Origin: Trichuris trichiura
Taxonomy: Eukaryota > Nematoda > Enoplea > Trichinellida > Trichuridae
Length of the DNA: 64,000 nt
Direction: 5' to 3'
Assembly: GCA_037903355.1 (NCBI GenBank)
Contig: JBAJFE010000011.1
Location: 1,249,001-1,313,000 of the forward strand
Shown here piece after piece: positions 46,896 through 59,994 of this stretch. The notes under the pieces are model-generated. The model saw only the letters and a list, made by a program, of their open reading frames with translations. It was not told where the DNA came from and did not search any database. Made by a program: the position numbers and the translations under genes. The number at the start of each line of letters is the position of its first letter. The stretch's first letter is position 1.

Positions 46896-49800
46896 CCATG
46901 CGGTCGCTGCTGAAATATGACCGGACGTGCTCATTGGCATAGGCAGTATCGAGAGTGCTTTTCGCAGTTAGGTTTGCAATAAGAATAGGAAGCAGATCAA
47001 AGATTGATTTTTTTCGAAAGGAGCGATTTAGCCCGGTTAAAACGCTTAAATGTTTTGAGTTTGCATGACACTGTTTGAATAACTGTATGGTGTTTTAATT
47101 ATGCGTGACATTCTAAGTAACGCCTGTGGAAGAAATTAAAGCACGTGTGCATGTTGCTGCATTCACAATCTCCTTATGTTGACCACCTCTGTAAGTCGAG
47201 CAGTTTAAAAGAGTCGGTTATGTGGTCAACTTAAAGTTCTACTGTATTTGATAATTATGGAAGGCGTTTACTGTGCCATTACACACAAAATTTCAAATCT
47301 TTAGAGATCTCAGGGCATAGCCGGTTTTGTTTTCAGCAATCACAAGTAGAGGCTGTGCGTGCGGTGAGGCTAATGTTGCAGGGATAGGTCAGGCTAGTTA
47401 CTTACCCGCGGGGTGGATTGGTAAAGTTTATAGTAGCTGAAAAGTTAGTTTTCAGTTACTTGAAGTACTTCCATGGAGTCTTAGTTTTTAGACGTCCTAA
47501 CTTCTAGTATGTTTCGCTGGTGCTTTCTTGGCTTCCCTAGCTTAGATGCTGAAGAGGCTTCTTTATTGTCCCTGGTATTCAGTGGAAGAGAGAATCTGGA
47601 AAGAACTAAAACAACGGTAAAGGAAACAATGAATTTCAGCGCAACGGGAAGCGAAGGTCAAAAACAGAACGAAGACGAATAATAGGAATGGGAAGTAATA
47701 AGAAGGGGTGAAAAATTAGGTAATTCGAGATGGGAACATTCCGAAACGTTAATTACGTTGGTGAAAGTATGGCAAGGCGCACTGTTGCCTTATGTGAAAC
47801 AGAGCTCTTATAACGTCAGTTAAGCCATACGTATATAAAACTAAAAAAATGGTTACCCGTTAAGTCTGGTGCGCTGCGTCATACATCCAGCTCGCACAGA
47901 ATTGCGAAAAGCGGTTTTTTAGCTGAGAGATTGCACGCCGTTGTGATAAAGGACTGAGCGGGGGAGGGGGTTCCAGGCTGGGGAAAACTCTAATTTTTTC
48001 AGCGTGCCAGAGACGGAAGTCCAACCTGCCCTTTCTTCTCCGTAGTGATAAAGTTAGGCTTCCATTCAACGAGCATTTAGGCGTAGTTTATGAGTTGAAA
48101 CGCTCTTGTTCAACCACTTATATTGGAGGAACAGTATTTACCCTGGTTCACAGATTCCTCCTACACTTGAGGCACCTCACGCGCTACAGCACTGCCAAGA
48201 AAGCGCTTGAAGAGACTTTCACCACCGCAATACGCCGTGGCAAACTACCATCTTAGTCTCCTCTCATCGTCATTGAACGTGCATTAGCGGCTCAGCGGTC
48301 GCCGAACACGCCACGCGGTTTTTCGCCTCGCTGCAGGTCGGAGTCCTATACGGAGAGCTACACGTTCCCCCTTGGGCGTATAAATGAAGCGGTCTTCCTA
48401 AAACACAACAGAAACATAGACAGAGACGAAAAAGTAGAAGTTAGTGATACTTGGAAGAACGTAATTAATGTTACGAAAAAGTGGCTTTTCGAATGACTTT
48501 TTCCTCCTCTTTTTAACTCTTGTTGTTACCCGCTATTCTCATTATTCGTCGTTGTTTCCTGTTCGGGATCTTCGATTTCCCTTACGTTGAACTTCATTGT
48601 TCTTTTACTTATTTCCAGCTTCTCTCTTGGTCCTCTTTGTTAACTGCTGTTTAGCAACCCTCCACAAAGTGGAAGGGATTAAGTCTCACGGACAACACAG
48701 AAGCGCCCTCAACGCTTAGAATAGGGAAACCAAGAAGCCAAAACATCATCAAGCCAATACGGACACAAAAGTAATCTAGGCAACCGAAACCAGACCTTAA
48801 CGTTATTACAAAGTTCGCCATCCGGTCTCCGGCTATGTAAGCGTGGTAACCGCACCGTAGTTATTACTGCGTTGAAACAGTACGCATTAAATAAATTGTG
48901 TAAAGCTAAACCGACCATAACCGGCGCGATAGCAGTGATAAACGTACAAGTAAACACAACCTCGCTTAACATAGACCTACCGCATGGAGAGAAGTTTCAA
49001 GTTGCGTTGGACAACAGTAAACCTAACAGATGTGACAGTAACTAACCTGACTTATCCTTGCACCAGTAAGTTCAGCGCATGCAGGATCTGTATTTGGGAT
49101 CGTTGAAAACGGAACGTAGTAGGGTCTGAAAGTTCCAAGGATTTCAAAGTCGCGTGTAAGTAAAGGACAAACGCGGTTTGTACGTGTTGCGTAATGATTA
49201 GACACGGGTAGTTCTCGTACAGAGCAAAAATTTAATCACTGGAAAATCTCCAGTTATGTCAAACCGCGTTATGGGAAAATGACGATTTCGTGCAATACGT
49301 CAGATGCTTTGTTCACTCGTAAACAATAACGGTGAAAAATTGTCGACGAACTACGTTGAAAATAAGATTACTATTACATTTGCGCTGTGCACGCGGGAAC
49401 GTATGTACCGTTGTTTATATGATGTGGCGACTTTCTTTTTTTGGCGAACACATATATATCGGATATCTTTTGTCGTAGAAGTTCTCAGATCGAATAGAAT
49501 TCAATGTGGCTTTCAGAAGCGGCATGTCTTCGTCCTTAGCTTATGGAAAGACGTCTTCTCAGTGCTAGAATAAATGAGTTCATATCATAGAAAACAATTT
49601 ACTCCATTGGGCTCAGTTTTTTTTTGGTATTTCATTGTCCTTAGTTACCGGCAAACTGAGATGGAAATAGACTTCGAATTGGTAGCGCTTGGTCGTCCTC
49701 ACAATGTTTCTTCATTGCAGGAAAATAGAATTCGAGCTTCTTTTGCTTCAGCATTTTTTTGCACCGAAGGTGCTTGTATGGTTCCAAGCTGGTTCGTAGT

Positions 49801-50744
49801 GTAACCCTTATAGCTGACCTGCTGCGTTCTCAGTTGCAATAACTGTTTTCCAATTGTTCCGAAACGCTGTTCAATAGGCTCTAGAACATCTGACAGCTCA
49901 GCAATGGCTAGTTGTGGCGAAGTAGCCTCCCGATGTTCCTTATTCGTCTTCTTCGTTTCTTTCTGCTTCGCCTGCAGTTCCTCGACGGTCAGCTCGTCTG
50001 GTTGGCAAGTCAGAATGTCTTTAACATATTTGTTTTTTATTTCTTAAAAGCCAGTCCAGTTTAACGCAGGTTTAAGTAATTTCGGATACTTGACGATGAG
50101 GTATAGTACCTTTGGAATTCCAGATCAAATCTGGGATATGCCCCTGCCAAACACGACGCGCGCATTTTTTCGATTGGTCTTTCCGGGCTTCTATGACGTT
50201 GTCAATGGTCGTTGTAAAATTATAGCGTCTGGGACGAATCATAAACGTATTTTTGCGGTGATAGTATTACTGCTTTCGTTTGCGTGTGACCGAGGAACGC
50301 GCGTGAGGTCAGGTCCCGGTTTGCGGTTTCTTTCACTAGATAAAAGCGCAGAGAAACTGCCGTGCGCCTGCGCTTTCCACCCTGTAAGATCGCGTATGAG
50401 CGAAAACAAAACGGTGCTATGCTAAAAAGTGCTACGATTTCAAAGTGGCTTTAAACTAAAAACGCGTTTGACGAGAACTAGGTATCTATGAAATTCCAAA
50501 ACGCCGTTACAAAGTCTTTCGTTTCTAATGCGGTAGAGAAACAGTGAATTGGTTTTTCTCCGTTTGTCTCTCTTTTCTGTACGCTTTCTATCAGTGGCAT
50601 GAAATGTGCACATTCCTGGTTGGGCGGTCCCATATTACGATGGGTCGATTGACAAGGGTGATCATTGATGCATAACTTTTACAGGGGTACAAGTGACAAG
50701 ATATACTTCCGTCGCAGTTAGGAAGGTCGTCTTTTTTTGGATGT
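46896..50744. other. Unique spacer between the duplicated copies
   Basis: No recognisable protein or RNA gene. Short frames on both strands (for example 48709..48972 minus, with two hydrophobic stretches, and 50090..50425 plus) have no family resemblance and overlap one another. No poly(A)-linked gene structure could be traced. Confidence 0.35.
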
Positions 50745-51364
50745 AACATTCTACTTCCCGTTTTACATATTAATCTAAAATTAGTACTGTTGTTCGGAAT
50801 GGAAACGGCAGAGCTAGAACAGAGGTTGTGATATATTTGCGCTGTACGAATGTTGAGGTGACGAAGATGAAAAAATCATCCTCCGTTTCCGCAGTTTTGT
50901 TTATCTATAAGCTGATTGTCAAAGCTGGATCTTTTGTTTATGAGAGACGGTATCCTTGAAACCACATATGAATTGACCGTTTAGTGTGGACGAAATTAAG
51001 TTCCGCCGAGAAATGGGCCATTTCTTTTTACTGGACACACTTTCGTTTGTGTGTGCATTTCCGCGCATGTACTGCTGGTTGAAATGTTTGCACGTACAAA
51101 ATTTTACGGCTTTGTAAATGTCAACAGTCGAACCATGACATTAATGTTCTCTTTGTTGTAGGAGGTATGTGCAATAAGCTTTCCAACTGTCCAGTCTGAA
51201 ACGTTCATCAGTGCAAGTTGTTTATGAACACACTTATAGCAAAGCGCTGTAGTTGCTTGTTTGCTTGATGAAAGAAATGGCAAAGTTATTTCTACACGTA
51301 TGCAATGCAACCGCGTATTGACAATCACAAACGCGCAGACATTTTTTCAAAGCTGGAAGGTTTT

Positions 51365-51421
51365 CCTATTATAAAACTATTAAAAAATCAGACATTCCTA
51401 TTATAAAACTATTAAAAAATC
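51365..51421. repeat. Two-copy AT-rich tandem repeat
   Basis: The 25-base unit CCTATTATAAAACTATTAAA (followed by AAATC) occurs at 51365..51389 and, identical, at 51397..51421, a period of 32 bases. It is downstream of the kringle gene. Confidence 0.85.
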
Positions 51422-52227
51422 TTCACGTTTTTTACGCATCAGCGAGTTGTTGTAGATTGCCGACCTGATCAGATGGTCATCACTTTTTATTAAGTGATCC
51501 CTCTTGCCTGTGTTGCTTCAAGCGGTCATACGTCGCATCTGAGAAGCATTTCTGAATAAGTATCTTGTAAAATTCAAGACATTTTTCAGTTTGCCATGAA
51601 CATTGCTTTGAAAACATTGCTATATGCGCGTGTCTTCAAACCTAACGAAGTGTGGAGACAGTTTTTTAGAGCTACCGTCTTGTAGATCAGACATCGTAAT
51701 AGAGTTACGCTTATTTTGCTATCAGTTCCGAGAACATGCCATGTACTAGTTCACATGAACATTCGTATAATTAATATGCATTGATAAGTAGGTTAATGTT
51801 AACCGATTCAGTGTTTCATTCTTTCTTGTGTGGCGCATGCGCTCCAGGTCGCGGAAACGCGCGAAAAATGTTCAGAATGTATGGTGAGGAAGCTCCGTTT
51901 CGCAAGAGTTTTGATTCTGAATCGGTCATAGGGGTAAAACATAATGCTCCACAGACTCAGTTTGAGTGCGACGTGTGCTCTCATGTTGTATGACCGGCGA
52001 TATTGCTGGCACAAATCAATTGTTGTTTTTATGGGACCAGAATACGGTGCGGATGAAAATGCGATTATTCGATCACAGCTGTGCTTGAACTATTTCGAAT
52101 GCTTTCGTCAGCATTGGAAATATACGAGGGCACAATGATTTAGCATTGATTTAAAATAAAAAGCAATAAGGATAGCGTTTTTCTTGTTTACTGAATAATT
52201 GCACAATGGAGAACAGTATAATTGTTT

Positions 52228-55200
52228 CTAGAAGTTTCTTTGGCCAACACTCTGTGATGGCCCCAATGCAGGCGTCCTACTGCGTCGGAATCCTGAAAAC
52301 CATTCTCGACTTTTCGATTTGCCTGAATCACTAAAACTTCCAGTAGGTCTACGGCGAGGTGTTTTCGTTTTCTTGGCCAATGATTCCGCAACTTCCTTCA
52401 AGCGTTCTTTCTCTTCTTCTACTTCCAAGTTTTCACGTTCTTTCTCTGGGTCTGGACCACGGTTAATCCACCAAATCCAACAAATACAAACAAATAAGTG
52501 ACTGACTGCGTAAATACCAAAATACATTATCAACTTGTTTTCCTTTTCTTCGTCTTCGTCCTGCCTTAACATTATCTCTCTGATTTCTTTGCTTGGATCT
52601 GGCCAAATTTTATCCAACTGTGATAAAATTTCGCTATATTTTTCTTCCGTAGGGGCTTCAATTATTGTCTCTACATCTGGAAATTGTAGAATGTGAATTC
52701 AACTTGCCTTAGGGTAAATTACGTTAAGTGGTAACGAGTAAACGGACTTAGTGTAAAGTATTCATTTACACACATTTTATCACTAACCGAAAATGTGGTA
52801 GCCTGAGAAACCCTTATAAAATTTGCTGCGTTCAACTTTATCACATGCGTAGCGGTGACTGTTTATACTCTGAGAAGCAAAATAGTCACTGTCCGTCTCA
52901 GCGAGGAAGCTTAATATTGTCATAAGAAATGACTTACCTTGGCAGCAGTCCGAATGCTGAATGCATGCGCCATACTGCCAGTTATGGTCGGCTTCTTTGT
53001 GTCTCACTAAAGTCTTGTTTTCGGGGCAGACGTCGAAACACGCTTTTCTTTCAACTCCTTTGTCGAAAACATAACACCATGGGCCAAGTTCGGAATCACC
53101 ATAGTTTCTGCAGTAATTGTGTAAGGGTCCGGTGATTTCCCACGGGAGGTTAGACCGGCTATATCTTTCGTCCCACCGAAGACAACCTGTCCTCGTTTTG
53201 GTAGTGTTACGGAATCCAGTGTATACTGTTGTCCTGAAGAGAGACATTTTTCAATGAATAACAGATGAAGGACCAATTGCTGTCTAACTGGATGGTTGCT
53301 CTTTCTATGCAATTGTTTTCTTCAATTGACATATCCTCGCAAGTGAGAAAGCACGGTTGCGGTACAATGAAGTCTTGTTCATTGACGAAGCAAATAGGGC
53401 CTTTCAGAATGACTGGATCCATTCCAGGAAATTTGTAGTAGCTCGCTTGATCTTTCAGCAGAGTTAAAATATTGAGGCATTGATTGTGTTGTATAGGCTT
53501 AGAAAATAGATGTGGAAGGGCTGACGCTCTCGTATCTTCGAATATCCATTTCCACTGATAGTTGAATTGTCCTTCCTTGAGAAAACTCATCACGTATGTC
53601 CATTGGAGGCAGGGAAGACCATAGACAGACGTATTTTTTGGCCCATTGTATTCTATGTTGAGCATGTGATCTCGATCAATGCAAAGCAGGTTGCGATGTT
53701 CACAGGCGTAATAGCACGGTTCTCTTGTGGTAGCATTGATGTAACACATTGGACCAATGTAACTGTGCGATTCGTCTTCCTAAATTTGTTCTGGTGAATT
53801 TCAATTCAATGAATTAAACTATATTTGCTTTGTTATTTTGTGTACTTTTGCCGTTTTATTTTGCAAGTTTATCCTTAATGCGTGTCTGAGCGTTCTGCTC
53901 TGTTTCACACTGTATATTGTTTTGTTGAACGAACTGCTTATGATAATTGTTATGTCCTATGAGTGCGGTTTATATTTAAGACTTTACTTCGTATATTTTA
54001 AGCACATGCTACAACTGACGGGTACTTTGAGGTGGCATCATTTAGGAGAACTACTCCATTCGGTGAATAGATTGTGGCTTTCACCTGAGAAAGTTTTGTA
54101 CTGTTTATAGTTTTTAAGTTGGTAGCTCTTTCTTTATTTCATGCCTTCATTTTTCATTTGAGATGTTTCAGATGAAGTTTATGAGGAAAATTTATACGCT
54201 TGTTAGGAAACGTTCTACGTGAGGCTGAGACATAATTCAAGTGATTCAGGTGATTCCAAGGCTATTGGATGAACAAATTGAACATGTTCTACCGTAATAA
54301 TACAATATCTGCCTTCACTGATGTGTTCACGATGAGAAGGCCGTGCAGTTGTAAAGCTTGTTGTTTTTAGTAATGACAGAACCAAGAATTGTACATCGGT
54401 ATTACAGTGCTTTGGAAATGTACAGCTGTTTGGTGGTGTTATATTTATTTCGTCAGTAAAAGGATGAATAATAATTGAGTTTGACTAACAGTTTCCTTTT
54501 TACTTATTTACAGCAGTATCTTACGAGCAGTTGGTCATGTTGATACGAGTTCTTAAGGATTGTTCAAATGGAGTAGAGGTCAATTTAGGAAAAGGAAAAG
54601 TTTTCATCGGACAGAAAGTCGAAAGTGTGAAACTCGAAAGGTTAAATTTTTGGATTGTTGTGCTGAATCGTTGGAGAACACTTTCAAATTTATGACCATG
54701 TTGGAGGGGGGAATTTCCGGGTTTACAGTTTCCAGGTATTGAACGCCTTTGAAACAAAGATGTTTTTGTGTTTCAGCCTTGATGTTGCTTTTTGTCCCTT
54801 GTTAATTTAATTCATAGAATTCCGTCTATTACGTCTTTTTCGTTAAATGCGTTGGTCTTTGTTATCATTCAATGGTATCATATGCGTCTAGGTGTGGTTT
54901 CAGTATGAGGTCTGTTGGTAGTTCAGTTCTTATAAATGTTGCCCATTGCACTAGCTTTCTTCAACTACGCTGTTTCTCTCCTTGCTATGCTTACGGAGAA
55001 GCAGTTAGTTTTCGCGTAATAGGTCAGCTCTTCTATGGAAGTAGGTTGAACAGTTATCAAGAAAATCGAGTATGAAAAATTTTGGAAGAACCTGCATTAC
55101 TTCAAAGCTGTGGTACAGAATATCGTTATGCTTCTGATGGATACGTTAATTGGAACCTACATAGGTAGAATCGTTACAATGCCATTGGTTAGAGTGCATT

Positions 55201-58200
55201 GTTGACCCATTCCAATATTTTCGTCTTTAATAAATGCTAGGGTGTATTTTCACCGTATATACAGCTTTTCGAGATGTTCGAAATGTGGAATAGATGGTAC
55301 TGATGCTTTAGTGGAAAATGAAAGATTTTATGCGGATGTTTTGAAATTTCTTAAATAGTCTGTATGTTTGTTATGTAGAAAGTCGCACTCGTTCATTTTC
55401 GTTCGCTTATAAGTGAAGTGTTCGTAGGTTCCGCGCGCTGTCATGCTCCGTCTTCTACGATTGGTTGCATCATTGAAAACGAAGCATGGTAGATTGCAAA
55501 AGCTTCGAGTATTTCATTTATGCGAAAGTATAAGCATGAACAATGTATTTTGCTTCCGTGGCAAATAACTTGATTATACTTAGCATTAACGGATATTTAT
55601 ACGTGTAAAAATTGAGCTTACCAGACATATTGGGGCTTTCCTGTAAGATCTATAGTTGTGTGCGTATTGCACAGATGGCTTTGCTACGCATGGTCGGCCA
55701 GTACGCGTTTTGCTCGAGGGTTCTATTCGAAACATATTGTTGTCAGACCACTGAAGAACCGGTCCCGGTCGACAGGCGACGTAGGTTTCATTTTGCATTT
55801 CGACGCATGTGTTGAAACAAGGTTCACGTTTGAGTTTGTTTCCTATTTTGTAGTAGCACCATGGTCCGCATGGAGACTTGTCTGGATTGCGGCAATAATT
55901 GTTGGCATGTCTGACACTTCCATCTGGAAAGTGGTGGTCCCTAAAGTTATGCATTTTGACATCCTGCCACCGTTCGCACTTGTAGCCGTGAATAGTTCTG
56001 GCTGTCGTTCCACTGTAAGATGCCATTGAGTTATGTTTTGGACGGCAACCAGGATATTCTCTGTCCACTGTTTCAGTAAGAATTTTGATCACTTTATGCC
56101 TTCTGTTTTCTTTAGCTATAGCAGACAATTTGTTAGCAGTGCCATGTGTACAACTCTCTAAACACACAAAAGACTGAGAAGAGCTATTTGGTTTCATTTG
56201 TTGTTGCTGCAGATTTCACTTACATTACCAGTAGCGCATGTAACTTTGTAACTTTTGGCGGCTTATTCAAATTTGTTTTTGTTGGTTCTTCAGTGCAAAT
56301 GATCTCTCTGTTTATTATTTTGTTTACTTCGTTTTGGTGTTCTTTAGTTTAGCCCTAGGGATGAAAACTGACTAGCGGAGAAGTACGGTTTGTGCCTTAG
56401 CTCATTTTTCTAGAGCGACTTAAATCGGAAATCCTTCTGGTTTTCGAAAGCGCCTCACTACACCCATTGTTCTTCCAGGGGCTATAGGCGCGATCTTGTA
56501 ATAGTTTGAGTGGATTGTTGAACAGAAAATGTTAATCCCTCTAATGAAGACGGATCGCGTTAAAGAAATTGTTCGATTGTACGTGCCGATTCATGGGTGT
56601 GGCGAAATGGACACAGCAGTAGTACGAAGTGTCATTCTGACGTTCACTTATGTAATACAAATCCTTTTTTTTCTATGTTACTTTAAAGTATAATCCGTTG
56701 CTTTCGTTCGCGAACTTCAGGCCTACCTGTAAGGGCCACGTCGGTATGTTTCACGCACACGTTGTGCGTGAGCTGATACTTTCCTACAAACTAAATTTTT
56801 TTGAATAATGTTTTTCAATCATTTTAGCATATATCTAATCCGTGGTTCATAAGTTCAAATTAATGAAACATGAGGTTCCATGCATCACCGTGGATTGAAA
56901 TGGAGAAGCAGTATGAACGCTTACCTTCAGTGTCAACGTAGGTGAAACCTTCTAAATTCAAGAGATCATGGTATAGTTGGGTTGTATTGAGCTTTTCAAA
57001 TCCAATTGGGTATTCGTTAAAACATTCTACGTTTCCCGGCAGCTGCTTAAACAGATGCGCATATTGCATTTTTGTACCACAAAAGACCTCGTAGCCTTCT
57101 TCTTTTCTCCTGAAAATCGTCTTTCTCTTAATCATTTCTAGTTTACCAAGTATTTGTGAAATGATAAGTGTCCTATCATGAATGAGCCAGTTTGGTCATC
57201 TATTAGAAAACAAATAGCTCATAAGCACGGAGCATTCCTACATTCCCGCGGAAAATGCCTGTTTATGTAAGACAATGTTTTGCACCGGCGTTGTACTCAA
57301 TGTCTACTAGCAGCGGAGTTTGTTTGCCCCAGCAACGTTTTAGTGAAAAGAAATGTGCTTTATAAGTGTCTCCGGCTAGCCTCAGTGTCGTAGCGCAGGT
57401 TTGCTTAGACCTTTCTGAGTCTATTGGAACATCGACTTGGAGAAATTGTTGTAAGAGAATGCCTTCTTATTTTAGTTGATTCAACCTTTCTCTTTGAGTA
57501 TTTTGTCTGCCTGCTGAATTTCTTTTCTTTCGGTTGGTATGCTTGTTGATTTCCTTGTTTACTATATCAACTCTTCATGTTTTCTATTTTGTTTCGTCGT
57601 TGACCGAACATTGTTACTATTTCTTCATTTGTCCTTCTTAAAGTGTCTCAACTTCATTTGTGTTATGCTCAGTTATTTGTTTACAGTTTCTTTTTTATCG
57701 GTTAAATTCTTGTTTAAACTTTCCGGGTTGCACCAGCACACTAAGTGACCACTTTTAGTTTACAAAGTTTAGCGAACAGAGACTGTGATACTCTGGTACA
57801 AGGTTTATACGTGTGTGAAAAAATATTATAACCTGCGGTGACAGTGACAGTGTTGCTAATAAAAGTAGGGGCTCCCGTTTGTTCACGTTATGAAGAATTT
57901 CATTTTAGTATGCGCGTTGGCTTATAGGTAAGATTTCATTTAAGGATGTTCTAATAATTATTTATGTGTCTGTACACAGTAGAGTTTCTAGACTGCGTAT
58001 CACTTTATATCTAAGGTATATACTTATAGCACTTTCGTTTGAAGCTTAATCAATGTTTAGTAGTAATGCTGCTGCTGTAGCTTTGAAATGGTCTTACCTT
58101 GACGGAAACAGAATGAATGGCGGTACACCTTGTTGTGATGCTTTGCTTTCGATTGTTTCAAGTTCTTTTCTGGTTCGATATCCAAGATGACGAATGTGAT

Positions 58201-59551
58201 TTAACTGTGAATCATGCTTGCGGCATACCGGGAAGCATGGTTGAATGTTGGGACCTTCTGTAAAACAATAGGGGAAAAAAGGATGACTTTTGAAAGTTTG
58301 GTTGGCAGGCAAATTTATGATTGGCTGATTTGTACATCCTACTATGTGATTTTGGGTTGTGAAGGATGGCGCTTGGCAACGCTTTCCATTATAAGTTGTT
58401 GTCTTTGTTCCGATATACGTTTGTGCGTATGCTTGAAATTCTCTTGGCGAGCGTGATAAAGCAATAAGAGTATCTTGTGCTTCTGAGTAAGCTGGTCCGA
58501 ATGGGGGGACGCAAGTTATCAAAGCATGATGACAAATCTTGTAGCAGGGTTCTTTATGTGCACCTGTATGGCATGACGGTATTTCTTTTCCAGTAGCGTT
58601 GAACATGCAGACTGCCGGAGTTGTATCATTTCCTTTGCATTCGCGTCCGTAAGCTGTTGTTTTCTTGTACGTCACAAGTGTTTCACCTCGTTTATGGTAA
58701 ATAAAGATCCTCATGGCATCTTCTGAAATGCAGCCCACATCATATGCTGGTGTTTGGTTTCTGTACTCCTCTTCGGAGCATTGGGACAACGCAATACTTT
58801 TTCGTATCCCGTCTTTTAGTATTATGCGTTGAACATTGGACTTTTCCGGTGTGTTTGTTTCTGTTGGAGCATTCTGGAAATTCCGAATCTTCATTTCTGG
58901 TTCATAAGGATCTGTTATCAGGAAGTGTCTATAGCTTTTGTAGTGGCTTTTAAGAAATAGTTTGTTGGGGTCACATTTCCAATGATTGTGTTCACAGATG
59001 TTTGGACATGGAAGGCGTGAAATACCCACGGTTGTTTTGCATGTAGCACCAAATTTGCCGTTAACAATGGCGCACAGGTCGTCATCGCATCTGGCCACGT
59101 AATCGGATCCCGACCAAGGGTAGCCTGCGCTTGTGGGATTGGTGTAAAATCCCACGTATGTGCCGAACACGTATGGGATGCAGGTTTCTGCTAGTGAGTC
59201 TTCTGGAGCTGCGATAGCTTTTTTGCTCTCAGGACAGCGCAGAGGTTCAAGAGCTTGTCTGAACCTCAAATCCAGGTTTTCGTTTGTTGAGGTATCCTTG
59301 GTATCAGCGCTTGTTTGGTTTCTCCACAGGTACATGTCGTAATTTTCGCCTGTGTAATTACTTTTGCCTTTGTAAGACTTGCGCGCTGGGCTATGGCACT
59401 CGCCTCCCATATACTTTTTTCTTGTGCCAACGTAGGGATAAGGGAGTAGAGCTTTTGGCCTGCTTACGTCCTTGATATCTGGTAGTGAACCTAAATTAAT
59501 ATTAAGCAGCAGTGCGAGTACCCATAATGGCAAAGTGTGTATCTGGTGCAT
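52228..59551 (-). CDS. Multi-kringle single-pass membrane protein
   Basis: Probable cell-surface receptor or adhesion protein; family not recognised. Six exons with all phases matching: 59551..58098, 57109..56925, 56157..55622, 53779..53289, 53233..52938, 52676..52228, giving 1,136 residues. ATG 59551 opens a signal peptide (LPLWVLALLLNINLG). The ectodomain to about residue 1030 is Cys-rich with many N-glycosylation sites and about seven kringle-like modules. Two are canonical: residues about 583-664 (YSGTT, YKCERW, NNYCRNPD, GPWCY, PCFNTC) and about 890-960 (YTGFRNTTKT, GCLRW, HNYCRNYGD, GPWCY, ACFDVC). Others, such as the one before FFPYCFTEGPNIQPCFPVC, keep the YxG, Cys-rich end and PC..xC pattern but lose other positions. 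A membrane span (LIMYFGIYAVSHLFVCICWIWWI, first 20: LIMYFGIYAVSHLFVCICWI) is followed by a 77-residue charged tail. No protease domain is present. The exon 2 to 3 acceptor (GTGTGTTTAG) was chosen by phase. Confidence 0.85.
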
Positions 59552-59994
59552 TGTTCGAGTCAACCGTTGGCTTGCTGATGCTGGTCGGTGCGTCTTCGTC
59601 TAGCGTGGATTGACCAACGTGTAGTGACAACTGAGTGTGATCGCTTGTTCCGGTGTAAAGTGTTTGCAGGTTTGTGTAAGATTTGCTAACCTGAGAACAC
59701 TTCATTAGCTAAGTCTCATCTACTGCTCCTGATGTGTTTGCTTCATCGGGCCAGGTAGAGTTTAAAGTTTCCACTAATAGGCGTTGCTTATTGTTGACGG
59801 TGCAATCTTGTTTTTTCAGTGTTTTTAATTTGCAGCAGTGACCTTCTTAAGTGCTGTGCAAAGGATGCGGGATTCATTTTAGATTTTAACGGAAGAGAAA
59901 ACCTCTGTCCATGCCAGTGCGATAATTATGTCACCGGTGGCCGACTTCCTCAGTGTATTAGCCGGAAAGGATAGAGGACGCCCACTGTGTGGCA

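Larger units (their letters stand above)
50745..59670. repeat. Segmental duplication, right copy
   Basis: Partner of 38935..46895, same orientation. It retains the exon 2-exon 3 region (about 55.4-57.04 kb) missing from the left copy and has roughly 0.26 kb of extra sequence around 54.49-54.76 kb at the place where the left copy has its palindrome. It contains the intact multi-kringle gene. Confidence 0.85.

Noticed and set aside
58094..59563. Reading kringle exon 1 as a complete 489-residue secreted protein
   Set aside because: The frame runs through a strong donor (TCAAG|GTAAG) at 58098 and the next exon continues the protein in phase; the last few codons and stop are intronic.
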